Source: Heloderma charlesbogerti (Eukaryota > Chordata > Lepidosauria > Squamata > Helodermatidae). Taken from it: a DNA stretch of 64,000 nucleotides. Location of the stretch: contig JANEZZ010003061.1 of the NCBI GenBank assembly GCA_026122225.1, forward strand, positions 6,441,501 through 6,505,500. The letters run 5' to 3'. Positions 45,509 to 55,556 of this stretch are shown here, in pieces (position 1 is the stretch's first letter; every line of letters starts with the position of its first letter). The notes beneath the pieces were generated by a model. It saw only the letters and a program-made list of their open reading frames with translations. It did no database searches and was not told where the DNA came from. The translations under genes and the position numbers were made by a program.

Positions 45509-46181
45509 AAGCTTTCAGAAGGTAAATCTGGGAGACTGTAGTTCCTATGGGAATTGTCTTGCAGATTGCCTCAAGGTTCAATTTTGTCTGCCATATTTTT
45601 AAACACTGACATGAAACCACTGGGGGAAGTCATCTGGGGTTTTGAAGTTAGGTATCTTCAATGTGCAAATGGTACCCTTTTTGTCCTTTTCAAGGTGAGG
45701 CAATACTGCCTCAAAACACATGCCTGAGAACAGTGATGGACTGGATGAGGTCAATAAGCTCAATCCAGACAAAATCTATCTGCCCAAGTGATGATAGTTG
45801 ACTCAGTGGACTAGCTAGAAGGAGAAAGTCCTGTTCTAGATCGGATTGTGAACGCCCTGAAAGATCAGGTTTGCAGCTTGGGGTGCTACTGGGCCCAGTT
45901 TTACCCTTGGATTCCCAGGTGACAGCTGAGGTTTGGGTTACCTTTAACTAGCTTTGATTACTGCACAACTGTCATCCATATCTTAATGGCCACTAGTTTA
46001 TGCTACTGTCCTGTGCTCTACATAGGGCTGCCCATGAAGCCAGTTCAGAAATTGCAACTTGTAGAGGATGCTGTCACCTGACTATCATAAGCTGGTGTAA
46101 TCATACTCTACCTAAGTTGAAACAGACACATTGCTTGCCATTATGCTTCTGGGCCCACTTCAAGGTGCTGGCTTTGAAGCA

Positions 46182-46777
46182 GAGGCCCTGCTTCAATTTG
46201 CAGCATATTCAGAGGCCAGATTAATCTCCACAAGAAGCAATAATAAAGCCCTAAAGCAAGAATGGGGAATGTGTGGCCCTCCAGAAGTTATTGGACTGTA
46301 ACTCCTATTATCCTTCACCACTGGCTATGCTGGCTAGGGCTGATGGGAATTGCAATCCACCAATACCTGGAGGGCCACACATTCCTCATCCCTGCCCTAA
46401 AGTTTATGGCCTAAATGGTCTGAAATCTGGGCATCTCTGGGAATGCCTGCTCCCATGTGAACTCTTCATAGTTTAAGATGGGTGGGCAAATTCTGGGGAT
46501 TGGGGGTTGTATTGTCCACCCCAAACCCACCAGGGTCTAGACCCCCCCCCCAGCCGCAGCAACAAAAAAAGTAATTTTGCAAGCAAACAAGGTGCGCACT
46601 GTCCATGCACCGCGTTTGCTTGCAAAATTGCCACTTTTTTGCTGCCACCACAGCAAATTTATTTGGAGCAACGGGCGCATGCAGGGATAAAGGTATCCCT
46701 GGTTTGAGACCAGCTAAAGAGGCCCTGCTTCAATTTGCAACATATCCAGAGGCCAGATTAATCTCCACAAGAAGCAA
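46182..46777. repeat. 57-bp direct repeats flanking MITE-bearing sequence
   Basis: AGGCCCTGCTTCAATTTGCA begins near 46182 and again near 46721. Each continues through CCAGATTAATCTCCACAAGA to about 46238 and 46777, with only two or so differences. Between them are a hAT-type MITE (46257-46400, ends AATGTGTGGCCCTCCAGA and CTGGAGGGCCACACATT) and a second GC-rich segment with a TTTGCTTGCAAAATTGCCA palindromic patch. Confidence 0.8.
46257..46400. mobile_element. hAT-type MITE (TGTGGCCCTCCAGA family)
   Basis: The inverted ends are AAGAATGGGGAATGTGTGGC and CACACATTCCTCATCCCTG. The core has GACTGTAACTCCTATTATCC and GGCTGATGGGAATTGCAATC, the usual 'aactcccatc' arms of this abundant family. The related copy at 47931-48071 is better preserved. 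Confidence 0.75.
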
Positions 46778-46960
46778 GTCTTTCTTGATTGATAATACAG
46801 CATTGTGGAAAGCCCTACCACAAGCTATGGGTTGGGTTCCGTTCCTTCTGACATTCCTAAGCAGGATAAGACTATGAGCTTTACCACTGTGTATTCAATT
46901 TATATAGTATTTAACGTGTTAGTATAGCTATATGTTTGTGAAAGATATCCCTTCCTTTAC

Positions 46961-47653
46961 ATTGGAAACCATTAAAATCATGTAGGGACGGGAAGGGAGA
47001 GCTTTATCTCTTGTAACTGACAAATTGTGTACTACTGTAAAAATCAGAATGAACTAATGCTTTAGTTAAAACGATACATAGAAGTACTCTTCTGACAATG
47101 TAACATTGATCCAAGCAATTAAATAATTACTTTTTTCATTTTATTTAAACTATTTATAGACCACCTTTCATCCAATAGATTCCAGAGCAGTGAACAACAA
47201 GTATAAATAAATTACTTATACTATAAAACATTCAAATGTACAGCAAAACCATTACATTAACAATATGAGTTAGCAGCTGAAACAAACAGCAGGCTAAGCC
47301 ATGTTCATCTACCAATGGCTCAAAAGGGTGGAAGGTTACAAGTAAATGCACCGTACAGCTTAAATATTAATTCCTCTAATTCCCCATTGCATTTTCTGAC
47401 AGTTTAAATCAAAAGTAATATATTACAGTAAAGATTAGCTGCAAAACACAGGAGATATACATTATTATTTTGCAGCAAGTTAGCCTTAATATTCTGCAGC
47501 AAGTTAGCCTTGATGATTCAGAGCTGAATGATGGGACAGATCAAAAGTCTGTAATGAATTCTACTCAGACATAAGTCCCACCGCATTCAGTGACACTTAC
47601 TCACAGGTAACCAGCCTTAATCAGAATTCTGGGTGGAGCAAATGGGATCTTGG
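46961..47653. other. Flank sequence, no clear feature
   Basis: An L2-like tail trace lies near 47140-47230 (ACCACCTTTCATCC...TATAAATAAATTA). There is a near-duplicate of GCAGCAAGTTAGCCTT at 47473 and 47497. A diverged palindromic MITE lies at 47565-47630. Confidence 0.35.
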
Positions 47654-47664
47654 AATATGTATGT

Positions 47665-47857
47665 TGTTATTGTTGTTCAGTTGTTAAGTCATGTCCGACT
47701 CTTCGTGACCCTATGGACCATAGCACGCCAGGCCTTCCTGTCCTCCGCTCTCTCCCGGAGTGTGCTCAGGTTCATATTCATTGCATCGGTGATGCTATCT
47801 AGCCATCTCATCCTCTGCTGTCCCCTTCTCCTTTTGCCTTCAATCTTTCCCAGCATC
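47665..47857 (-). mobile_element. BovB 3' fragment with target-site duplication
   Basis: This 193-bp 5'-truncated BovB insertion is flanked by the exact 11-bp repeat AATATGTATGT (47654-47664 and 47858-47868). It runs from TGTTATTGTTGTTCAGTTG to CTTTCCCAGCATC. The perfect duplication marks it as a young, simple insertion. Confidence 0.95.
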
Positions 47858-47930
47858 AATATGTATGTACTAATAGAAAAGATAAAGTTTGCTTTACCTA
47901 AAGATCTAATTGATATGGTATCCCTTTGGC

Positions 47931-48071
47931 CAGGGGTGAGCAACTTGCGGCCCTCCAGATGTTTTGGCTTGTGTCTTCCATCAGCCCTAGCCAACCAGAA
48001 TAGCCAGTAGTTGAAGCCTGATGGGAGTTGTAGGCCAACAACATCTGGAGGGCCACAAGTTGCCCACCCTG
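47931..48071. mobile_element. hAT-type MITE, well preserved
   Basis: This is 141 bp with long imperfect inverted repeats, CAGGGGTGAGCAACTTGCGG on the left and AAGTTGCCCACCCTG on the right. The arms extend through CCCTCCAGATGTT / AACATCTGGAGGG. The flanking octamers CCTTTGGC and CTCTAGGC match at 5 of 8 positions. It is essentially a single hairpin. Confidence 0.82.
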
Positions 48072-48731
48072 CTCTAGGCTTTCTATATGTTGTTCTCCTT
48101 AAAGCAGAGGTAGCCAGAAGAGAGACCACAGTGTCAATAGAAGGTGGACCACCTGGTACCTGCTGGTTTCTGGGATTCTTCCAAAGAATACTGGACTAAT
48201 TGGCTTTGGCCTGATCCAGCAATGCAGTTCTTATGCTGTTGATTTGCCATAGTTTAGTTATGTCATAACTGTTTGAGTATGCTATTATGTTTTGTATGCT
48301 ATTCCATTGTCATGTACTGCCACCATAAAACTACAGTGAACAGCTCAAAAATTCACTTCAATGAAAATGTATACTTACATTCAGTGAAAACCCAAGCTGC
48401 TTCAAAATTTAGTTTATTTGGATGGAGTTCCTCACCACTTATGAACATGATGTCACAAAATGCTACCAATATGCTAGCATTACAGGGGCATTAAGAGACA
48501 ATTGATGCATTTAATAGAATCAAGAAAGATATTTCCTGGATTGTGCCACTTTAGGCAGAAAGTGAGAGATCATAGGTGAGAGACACATAGAAAAATAGCA
48601 TGTCATGAGGGAGGCTAAGCCAAATTCTTGTCCCTGAGATGCTAACTTGCTTGTTTTAACGTGAGTTCTCTGAATTTGCACACTGTTTTAACTGTTTTAT
48701 TGTTTAAGATTTTAAATTGGTATTAGCTAGC
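48072..48731. other. Flank sequence with a LINE/SINE tail trace
   Basis: The segment 48150-48236 resembles the CR1/L3-type 3' tail (GGACTAATTGGCTTTGGCCT, then GATCCAGCAATGCAGTTCTT). I see nothing else. Confidence 0.4.
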
Positions 48732-49161
48732 TTAGGGTGCAATCCTACCTGGGTAGGTGGCTGCCTCCGAACTCAGAGGCAACCGCCTATCCAATGCAGG
48801 GCAGGAGAAACACAGAGGGGATCATCCCCTCCACGCTTCAGCCACTCTGCATTTGTGGCTAGACAGCCGATTTTGGCTGTCTAGCCACGGGGAAGCGGAG
48901 CAGGGGAAGCAGCTGTTGATGACATGTTGGATATGTCATACCGGCATTTCCACCTTCCCCGCCCCGGAATGCCCCATTTTCACCGCTCCGGACTCCTGAG
49001 CGCAGGGCTGTTCCGAGCTGCCTGCAAAACAGCGCGGGAGGAGGGGAAGGTCAGTTTTCAGGGAACCGAGCTCGGAGCGCAGGCTCTGAGGTCGGTTCCC
49101 AAAACTGACATATTCTATGGCCATCTAGGTGCTGACTAGCAGCCATAGGATTGCTCCCTTA
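48732..49161. mobile_element. Harbinger-like MITE, long form
   Basis: The terminal inverted repeats are GGGTGCAATCCTA (left) and TAGGATTGCTCCC (right). Each is bordered by TTA, the 3-bp duplication typical of PIF/Harbinger elements. The GC-rich interior contains a perfect 14-bp hairpin, GTGGCTAGACAGCC / GGCTGTCTAGCCAC, near 48856-48889, and an AGTTTTCAGGGAACCGA / TCGGTTCCCAAAACT pair near 49052-49107. It is non-coding. Short elements with the same ends are at 56542, 56701 and 61658. Confidence 0.75.
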
Positions 49162-49164
49162 ATG

Positions 49165-49300
49165 ATTTAATATGCTTTTAGCTATTTAAATTATTTATTG
49201 CTTTACACTGTTTAAATTGATTTTATCTGCATGCTGCCCTGAGATCCTAATGATATAGGGCGGGATACAAATGTTTTAAATAAATAAACAAACATGTAGA
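49165..49300 (+). mobile_element. L2-like LINE 3' tail
   Basis: Only the 3'UTR is visible: TGCTGCCCTGAGATCCTAAT, then ATAGGGCGGGATACAAATG and an AAATAAATAAACAAAC tail. Confidence 0.65.
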
Positions 49301-50984
49301 GAGTTGTCTTTTTGAAGGGCAGAGGATTTATAAATGGAATCCAGCTTGTGCTACATTCCAGTAAAAGCTACACTGCTAAATGCATATATAAACTGGCCCT
49401 GTGTTGACACAAGCGTTTCCTTGTTTTTGGTGGGACATACTTCTAAATAGATATCTTAGATCCATAGATTTATTACTCAGAAGAAATCATGACTGTGATA
49501 ATTTCTGTAACAGTATTCAGTATACACAATACTTATCCGTTTGCATGGACACTCTCTTACTTCAAGCAGCTAACGGCAATACTCAGAAGGCTCAAGTGAT
49601 ACATGTTCTTCAGTGGGTTGTTCTAGCCAATATTCATCTGTTTGAAATATCACACCTAAGATTAAATCAATATGTAATCCAAAATTCAAATCGGTTATTC
49701 AAATGTCTATACCTAATTAAGGTTGCAGTAGTCAAATATGAATCCAGAACATGTAAGTATGCTAGTGAAAACTGAACATTATTTGTGCTGATGGTCTGTA
49801 TAACAAAACTGTTAACCTTATAACTTCTGTTTTTCTAGAGTGGTCCAGACACTATACCCACTTACCTGGGATTTATCCCCATTGAAATTGATGAGACTTA
49901 CTTTTGAATAGACAAATATAGGATTGCATTGATAGTCACACAAATGTGTAGCCAGCTGGCACAAGTAGACTCACTGCTCTACACAGCTTTCATGTTGGCA
50001 GGGGGGAAACGGAATAACTGAACACTGAGCTAACAGAAATGTAAGTGAAGTACTGGGTAGCAGATCCTTGGTTTAGCTGATAAAATAATTGCATGCATTG
50101 TTAACTGGTAAAGGTAGACATTTCTGGCAAAGAGAGCCCCCCTTTTTTTTTTAAAGAGGACAAAGCAGCAGTCAAAACTGAAAATGAAAATCTCTGCAAC
50201 ATAAATGGCATGCAGAAAGCAAAGCACTGAAGAGGCAAAGAAGAGACAAAATTTAATTTTAACTAATTTTAGCTGGGTTTTATGTCTGTACACCAGGCAA
50301 TTTCCTGGAAAAAAACACTATTCAATACAAACAAACATTATGCATTATTCTGTTTTCTGCTTTATATTTTTGGAAGATGGATTTATGTCCCATGGGGTGA
50401 ATAACTGTTCTAGAAATAACAGGTCTGTTCAGAACTTGGAGGCAAAAGCAGAAACAAATCTGGTTTACTAGTAATATTTTCTTTCCTTTGAATATCTTAT
50501 TATAGATCAGCCAATGTGCGATTGTCACTTCATACATCTGATTAAGTGGACAGTGTCCATGAAAGCTTATGCCAGACTAAACATGTTAGTCTTTAAGGTG
50601 CCACAAGACTCTTTCTGTTTTTGCTGCAACAGACGAACATGGCTAGCATTCTGGAAATTGGTAATTCAGATGTTTGTCTTTAACAATAAAATGTGTCCAC
50701 ATGCTTATTTAATCCAATAACACCAATGTTATTGGAGTTTAGCTCCAATGTTTGCATTATTTATTGTGGCAGAGATCTTACACTTTTCCATTTTGTATAC
50801 TTCTTATCACAATGTGATGCAATGACTGAAAGCATTTATTTACTTACTTACTTACATTCATAGCCTTCCTGCAATAGGTCCCCAATATGGCTAACAACAA
50901 TAAAACATATAATTATAAAATAGAATCTAAAACCAGCAACATCAAAATGTATAACATGAGCAGATAAAAATCTAGAACAAAGAT
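49301..50984. other. Flank sequence, no gene seen
   Basis: A 124-codon open frame at 49401-49775 has low complexity of motif and no homologue I recognise, and it lacks a promoter-like context. A GC-palindrome MITE trace is at 49856-49930, and an L2-like tail trace is near 50835-50970. Confidence 0.4.
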
Positions 50985-52405
50985 TGTTGTTGTTGTTGTT
51001 CAGTCGTTCAGTCGTGTCCGACTCTTCGTGACCCCATGGACCATAGCACGCCAGGCCTTCCTGTCCTGCGCTCTCTCCCGGAGCGTGCTCAAGTTCATAT
51101 TCATTGCATCCATGATGCTATCTAGCCATCTCATCCTCTGCCGTCCCCTTCTCCTTTTGCCTTCAGTCTTTCCCAGCATCAGAGTCTTTTCCAGGGAGTT
51201 TTCTCTTTGCATTAGGTGGCCAAAATATTGGAGCTTCAGCTTCATTATCTGTCCTTCCAATGAGCAGTCAGGGTTGATTTCCTTTAGGATGGACTGATTT
51301 GACCTCCTTGCAGTCCAGGGGACTCATAAGAGTCTTCTCCAGCACCACAGTTCGAAAGCATCAATTCTTCGGCGCTCAGCCTTCCTTATAGTCCAGCTCT
51401 CACAGCCATACATTACTACTGGGAAAACCATAGCTTTGATTAGACGGACCTTTGTCGGCAAGGTGATGTCTCTGCTTCTTACTATGCTGTCTAGTTTGGC
51501 CATAGCTTTCCTCCCAAGGAGCAAGCGTCTTTTAATTTCATGGCTACAGTCACCGTCTGCGGTGATCTTGGAGCCCAAGAAAGTAAAATCTGTTACTGCT
51601 TCCATTTCTTCCCCTTCTATATGCCAGGAAGTGATGGGGCCAGATGACATGATCTTAGTTTTTTTAATGTTGAGTTTCAAACCAGCTTTTGCACTCTCCT
51701 CTTTCACCCTCAACAAGAGGCTCTTGAGATCCTCTTCGCTTTCTGCCATTAGGGTGGTATCGTCTGCATATCGGAGGTTGTTGATAATTCTCCCAGCAAT
51801 CTTAATTCCGACCTCTGATTCATCCAACCCGGCATTTCTCATGATGTACTCTGCATATAAGTTAAATAAGCAGGGTGACAATATGCAGCCTTGTCGTACT
51901 CCTTTCCCAATTTTGAACCAATCGGTTGTTCCATGTCTGGTTCTTACTGTTGCTTCTTGACCCTCGTACAGGTTTCTCAGGAGACAGGTAAGGTGGTCTG
52001 GTACTCCCATCACTTTCAGAATTTGCCACAGTTTGTTGTGATCCACACAATCAAAGGCTTTAGCATAGTCAATGAAGCAGAAATAGACGTTTTTCTGGAA
52101 TTCTCTTGCTTTCTCCATGATGCAGCGAATGTTGGCGATTTGATCTCTAGTTCCTCTGCCTCTTCTAAACCCAGCTTGTACTTCCGGTAGTTCTCGGTTC
52201 GCATACTGCTGAAGCCTAGCTTGTAGGATTTTGAGCATCACCTTGCTGGCATGTGAAATGAGCACAATTGTGCGGTAGTTTGAACACTCTTTGACGTTGC
52301 CCTTCTTTGGAATTGGAATGTAAACTGACCTTTTCCAGTCTTGTGGCCACTGTTGAGTGTTCCAGATTTGTTGGCATATTGAATGCAGCACTTTAACAGC
52401 ATTAA
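50985..52405 (-). mobile_element. BovB LINE, 5'-truncated, left arm of a head-to-head pair
   Basis: The 3' GTTGTTGTTGTTGTT end is at 50985. On the minus strand from 52405 it reads NAVKVLHSICQQIWNTQQWP, AGFRRGRGTRDQ, FIDYAKAFDCVDH, GVRQGCILSPCLFN, RYADDTTLMAES and ELWCWRRLL. After a stop near 51324 (codon changed in LLRVP) it continues MKLKLQYFGHLMQRENS and ends SRTRLND. It shares the diagnostic residues YANRELPEV and LKVMGVPDHLTC with the intact copy at 7.5 kb, so it belongs to that younger subgroup. It stops abruptly at 52405, where an oppositely oriented BovB begins. Confidence 0.93.
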
Positions 52406-53640
52406 GAAGGGAAGCGAAAAGCAAGGGAGAAAGGGGAAGATCTATCCAACTGAATGCAGATTTCCAGAGAATAGCAAGGAGAGACAAGAAGGCCTTCTTA
52501 AATGAACAATGCAAAGAAATCGAGGAAAACAATAGAATGGAAAAGTCTAGAGATCCCTTCAAGAAAATCAGAGCTCTCAAGGGAACGTTTTGTGCCAAGA
52601 CGGGCATGATAAAGGACAAAGAAGGCAGGGACCTAACAGAAGCAGATGAGATTAAGAAGAGGTGGCAAGAATACACAGAAGAACTATACAGGAAAGATCT
52701 GAATGTCCCTGATAGCCATGATAGTGTGGTCACTGAACTTGAGCCGGACATCCTAGAGAGTGAAATCAAGTGGGCCTTAGGAAGCATTACTAACAGCAAA
52801 GCTAGCGGAGATGACAGTATTCCAGCTGAGCTATTTAAAATCCTAACAGATGATGCTGTTAAAGTGCTGCACTCAATATGCCAACAAATTTGGAACACTC
52901 AACAGTGGCCAGAAGACTGGAAAAGGTCAGTTTACATTCCAATTCCAAAGAAGGGCAATGCCAAAGAGTGTTCAAACTACCGTACAATTGCGCTCATTTC
53001 ACATGCCAGCAAGGTTATGCTCAAAATCCTACAAGCTAGGCTTCAGCAGCATGTGAACCAAAAACTACTGGAAGTACAAGCTGGGTTTCGAAGAGGCAGA
53101 GGAACTAGAGATCAAATCGCCAACGTTCGCTGGATCATGGAGAAAGCAAGAGAATTCCAGAATTCCTATTTCTGCTTCATTAACTATGCTAAAGCCTTTG
53201 ATTGTGTGGATCACAACAAACTGTGGCAAATTCTTAAAGAGATGGGAGTACCAGACCACCTTGCCTGTCTCCTGAGAAACCTGTACGAGGATCAAGAAGC
53301 CACAGTAAGAACAGGACATGGAACTAGGGATGGCGGAGAATTCCGCCCCCCCCGGAATCCATGGCGGAATGGCCTCCTGTCCCCGCAGAATCCCGGGACA
53401 GCTCTTACCTGGGGCGGCTCCAGCAGCGCAGCGGCGGATTCAGCGGCGGCGGGTGCGACAGCGATGGCTGGTCTCCTGGCCGGCCACAGCCGGGCGCAGC
53501 TTACGCAAATGGCAGCAGCTACGTTTACCCTGTGAACGTAAGCACACTCCGGGAGAGAGCGGAGGACAGGAAGGCCTGGTGTGCTATGGTCCATGGGGTC
53601 ACGAAGAGTCAGACACGACTTAACGACTGAACAACAACAA
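52406..53640 (+). mobile_element. BovB-hAT chimera, right arm of a head-to-head pair
   Basis: From 52406 the plus strand reads RREAKSKGERGRSIQLNADF, EENNRMEKSRD, TGMIKDKEGRDLTEADEI and then the RT start through AGFRRGRGTRDQ, YAKAFDCVDHNKLWQILKEM and NLYEDQEATVRTGHGT at 53324. A hAT-like fragment (53325-53530) follows in place of the RT active site and C-terminus. BovB then resumes only for the last roughly 105 bp (STLRERAEDRKAWCAMVHG...TRLND) and the AACAACAACAA tail. The YADD region is absent, so it is non-functional. The EDQEATVRTGHGT variant is shared with the chimera at 28 kb. Confidence 0.92.
53325..53530 (+). mobile_element. hAT-like fragment inside BovB
   Basis: It starts TAGGGATGGCGGAGAATTCC immediately after BovB GGAAC and shares the C-run, the CCTGTCCCCGCAGAATCCCG block and the GCGGCGG-rich section with 27892-28217. 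It ends early after GGCAGCAGCTACGTTTACCC, so the hairpin portion is lost and BovB sequence resumes. Confidence 0.88.
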
Positions 53641-53716
53641 TAAATGAATGCAAACTGTGTGGGTGCTTCCCTGCATGGTTTGCCATTTGTGTAAAGTAAC
53701 AACTTGCAGGTTCACA

Positions 53717-53750
<34 letters not shown>
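53717..53750. repeat. (CA)n microsatellite
   Basis: About 17 uninterrupted CA units. Confidence 0.97.
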
Positions 53751-53753
<3 letters not shown>

Positions 53754-55042
53754 CCTCATTCTCTGGGAATATCCTGTGTTTGGTTAAAATTGGCCCAAAC
53801 CATGTGAGCACCACTTCACACAAATAGCTAACCATGCAATGCATGCACATCCAATTTGCTTAGAGGCAACCATGCTGCCTCTGTAGTATCTCAATTCAGC
53901 CCAAATGACAGTTGTTGGTACTGAATGTATACAATATGACAGGTGCAAGGGATAAGTACAACACCATTTACCACTAGGAACACATTCTGTTATCATCTCC
54001 ATTCTCTGAGTGAGTGGTGCATACCAATGCAACAAAATGAATACTTAAGGAACAAAAACAACCTTACTAGGACAAACCCACTCTCTATCTAGAGCAGTAC
54101 ACTATTTTCCAATATTCCTGTTTGGCTGGTACAGAGGAACTAGTTAGAGGGCACAAAAGCAATAATAGAACCCAGTTCCTTGTCATTCAGCTGCATGTTT
54201 TTGACCATTTAATGGCTGACCATTGTGAAGATATGCAGTGTTTGATAATTAAAAACAAGTTTGAAGTTTCATGTCATGTGATTTCATCAACTGTGTAAAG
54301 CTCATAGAATTGTGTGTGTGTGTGTGTAAAGACGCAAATTGCTCCAGCATTTTGAGAGAATATGAAAAAAATACTTCTTGGAGCTGCCCCAGGAATGCTG
54401 ATAATGGTCACTGTGGAGATTACTTAATCAGGGCATTACCTCTGCCAAGTTTTCTGGACTGGAAGAATTACGTGTTACTGTATTCCAAGCAGTTTCTTTC
54501 AGAAAGGCTTCAGACACTAGCCATTAGTTTGAATATCCCAATTGACATCAATAACAAAATTCCTACTGATTTTAATGGTGCTTGTACCCAAAATGTTAAT
54601 ACCGAAAATCTGTTATGTTTCTGTGGTGAACGCCAATGCCCAAAGGTCCAGTAACAGATTGCATTTTATCTATGCTTTGTTATGCACTCTGTGTGATTGA
54701 CCCAGCTACAGACATCTGTATTTCTACATGACCAAGAGAATTTTGTCATCTACTCCTTTGATTTGTGGTGACCTGTGAAAGATCAATATTTCCATGGCGC
54801 TAAGGCTAATTACTTGGGGCTGGAGCTTGAGAACAGCATCGGGGCTTTCCTATGTTACCGTATATTTGATTAGAGTGACTTCCTTTTATTTATTAATGAA
54901 GTGTTCATTTAAAAGTATTACTAGCATGTATTCAGCACCCTGGACAGCACCATCTTCCACTACCAAGGCGGCATAGAACAGACATGAGAAACAGAAGCAT
55001 TACTTCTTTGGGTTCTTCTAAATTGGGGTAGGAAATTGCGGG
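53751..55042. other. Flank sequence, no gene seen
   Basis: This contains a (GT)n run near 54311-54328. The 127-codon open frame at 54271-54654 crosses that microsatellite and has no recognisable domain, so I do not call it. Confidence 0.45.
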
Positions 55043-55178
55043 GTCATATCCAGTGTTAGTCCTACTTAGAGTAGTCCCATTGATATGAATGGGGCTTAGG
55101 TTAGTTATGACTAACGGAAGTCCCATTCCTTTCAGTGGGTCTACTCTAATTATGACTAATGTTGGATTTAACCCTTTG
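55043..55178. repeat. Palindromic MITE (CCTACTTAGAGTAG type)
   Basis: The left arm GTGTTAGTCCTACTTAGAGT with CCCATTGATATGAATGGGGC pairs with the right arm CCATTCCTTTCAGTGGGTCT and ACTCTAATTATGACTAATG. It centres on TTAGTTATGACTAA near 55101-55114. It is the intact counterpart of the SINE-split copy at 40978-41315. Confidence 0.72.
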
Positions 55179-55337
55179 ATGTGGGTGGGTGTGGGTGTTC
55201 AGGGCTGCTCTGGGCTCATCTGTTCGAGGCTGCATGCCAGCCATAGGTGGGACTACAGTCAACAATGGGCGGAGCCACCACATTTCTCTTTCTCTGCCAC
55301 CCCCATTTTGTCTTTTCCTCCTCTTCCTCCCGCCACA

Positions 55338-55556
55338 GGAACAGAGGAAACTGCCTTATGCTGAGCTAGAATTTGTCTCAGTATATGGACCAATATATAT
55401 GGTCCATCTAGCCCAGTATTGTCAACACTACTGGCAGCAGCTCTGACGGGTTTGATGCAGGAATTTTTCCAGCCCCACCTGGAGATGCTGGGGATTGAAC
55501 CTGGGACTTTGGGCATGCAAAGCAGATTCTCTACCACTGAGCCACAGACCTCTCCA
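55338..55556 (-). mobile_element. tRNA-derived SINE
   Basis: On the minus strand it begins with tRNA-like TCTGTGGCTCAGTGGTAGAG, then AATCTGCTTTGCATGCCCAA and GGTTCAATCCC (B box). The SINE body follows (AGCATCTCCAGGTGGGGCT, later GATGGACCATATATATTGGT) and it ends near GGCAGTTTCCTCTGTTCCTG. It is the same family as 15078-15252. Confidence 0.85.

Larger units (their letters stand above)
42690..46960 (+). mobile_element. L2-like LINE relic interrupted by BovB and a MITE
   Basis: The part before BovB (42690-42933) encodes an RT segment: YLDQFQPGWGFSTDTALVAL, DDSLDWEKDRGSM, then TFQGLGLGSLFS. After BovB (from 45509) the same element resumes with a GDCSSYGNCLADCLKVQF-like stretch, IFLNTDMKPLGEVIWGF and later C-terminal blocks (HFKVLALKQRPC, about 46160). 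Its tail merges into diverged sequence by 46960. It is thoroughly frameshifted. Confidence 0.75.

Noticed and set aside
49401..49775. 124-codon plus-strand frame
   Set aside because: AT-rich DNA with no known motifs. Its length is plausible by chance in a 64-kb window.
50985..53640. Twin-priming (5' inversion) of a single BovB
   Set aside because: Both arms keep a 3' tail and belong to different BovB subgroups, so at least two elements are involved.
54271..54654. 127-codon plus-strand frame
   Set aside because: It crosses a (GT)n microsatellite and has no recognisable domain, splice structure or promoter context.
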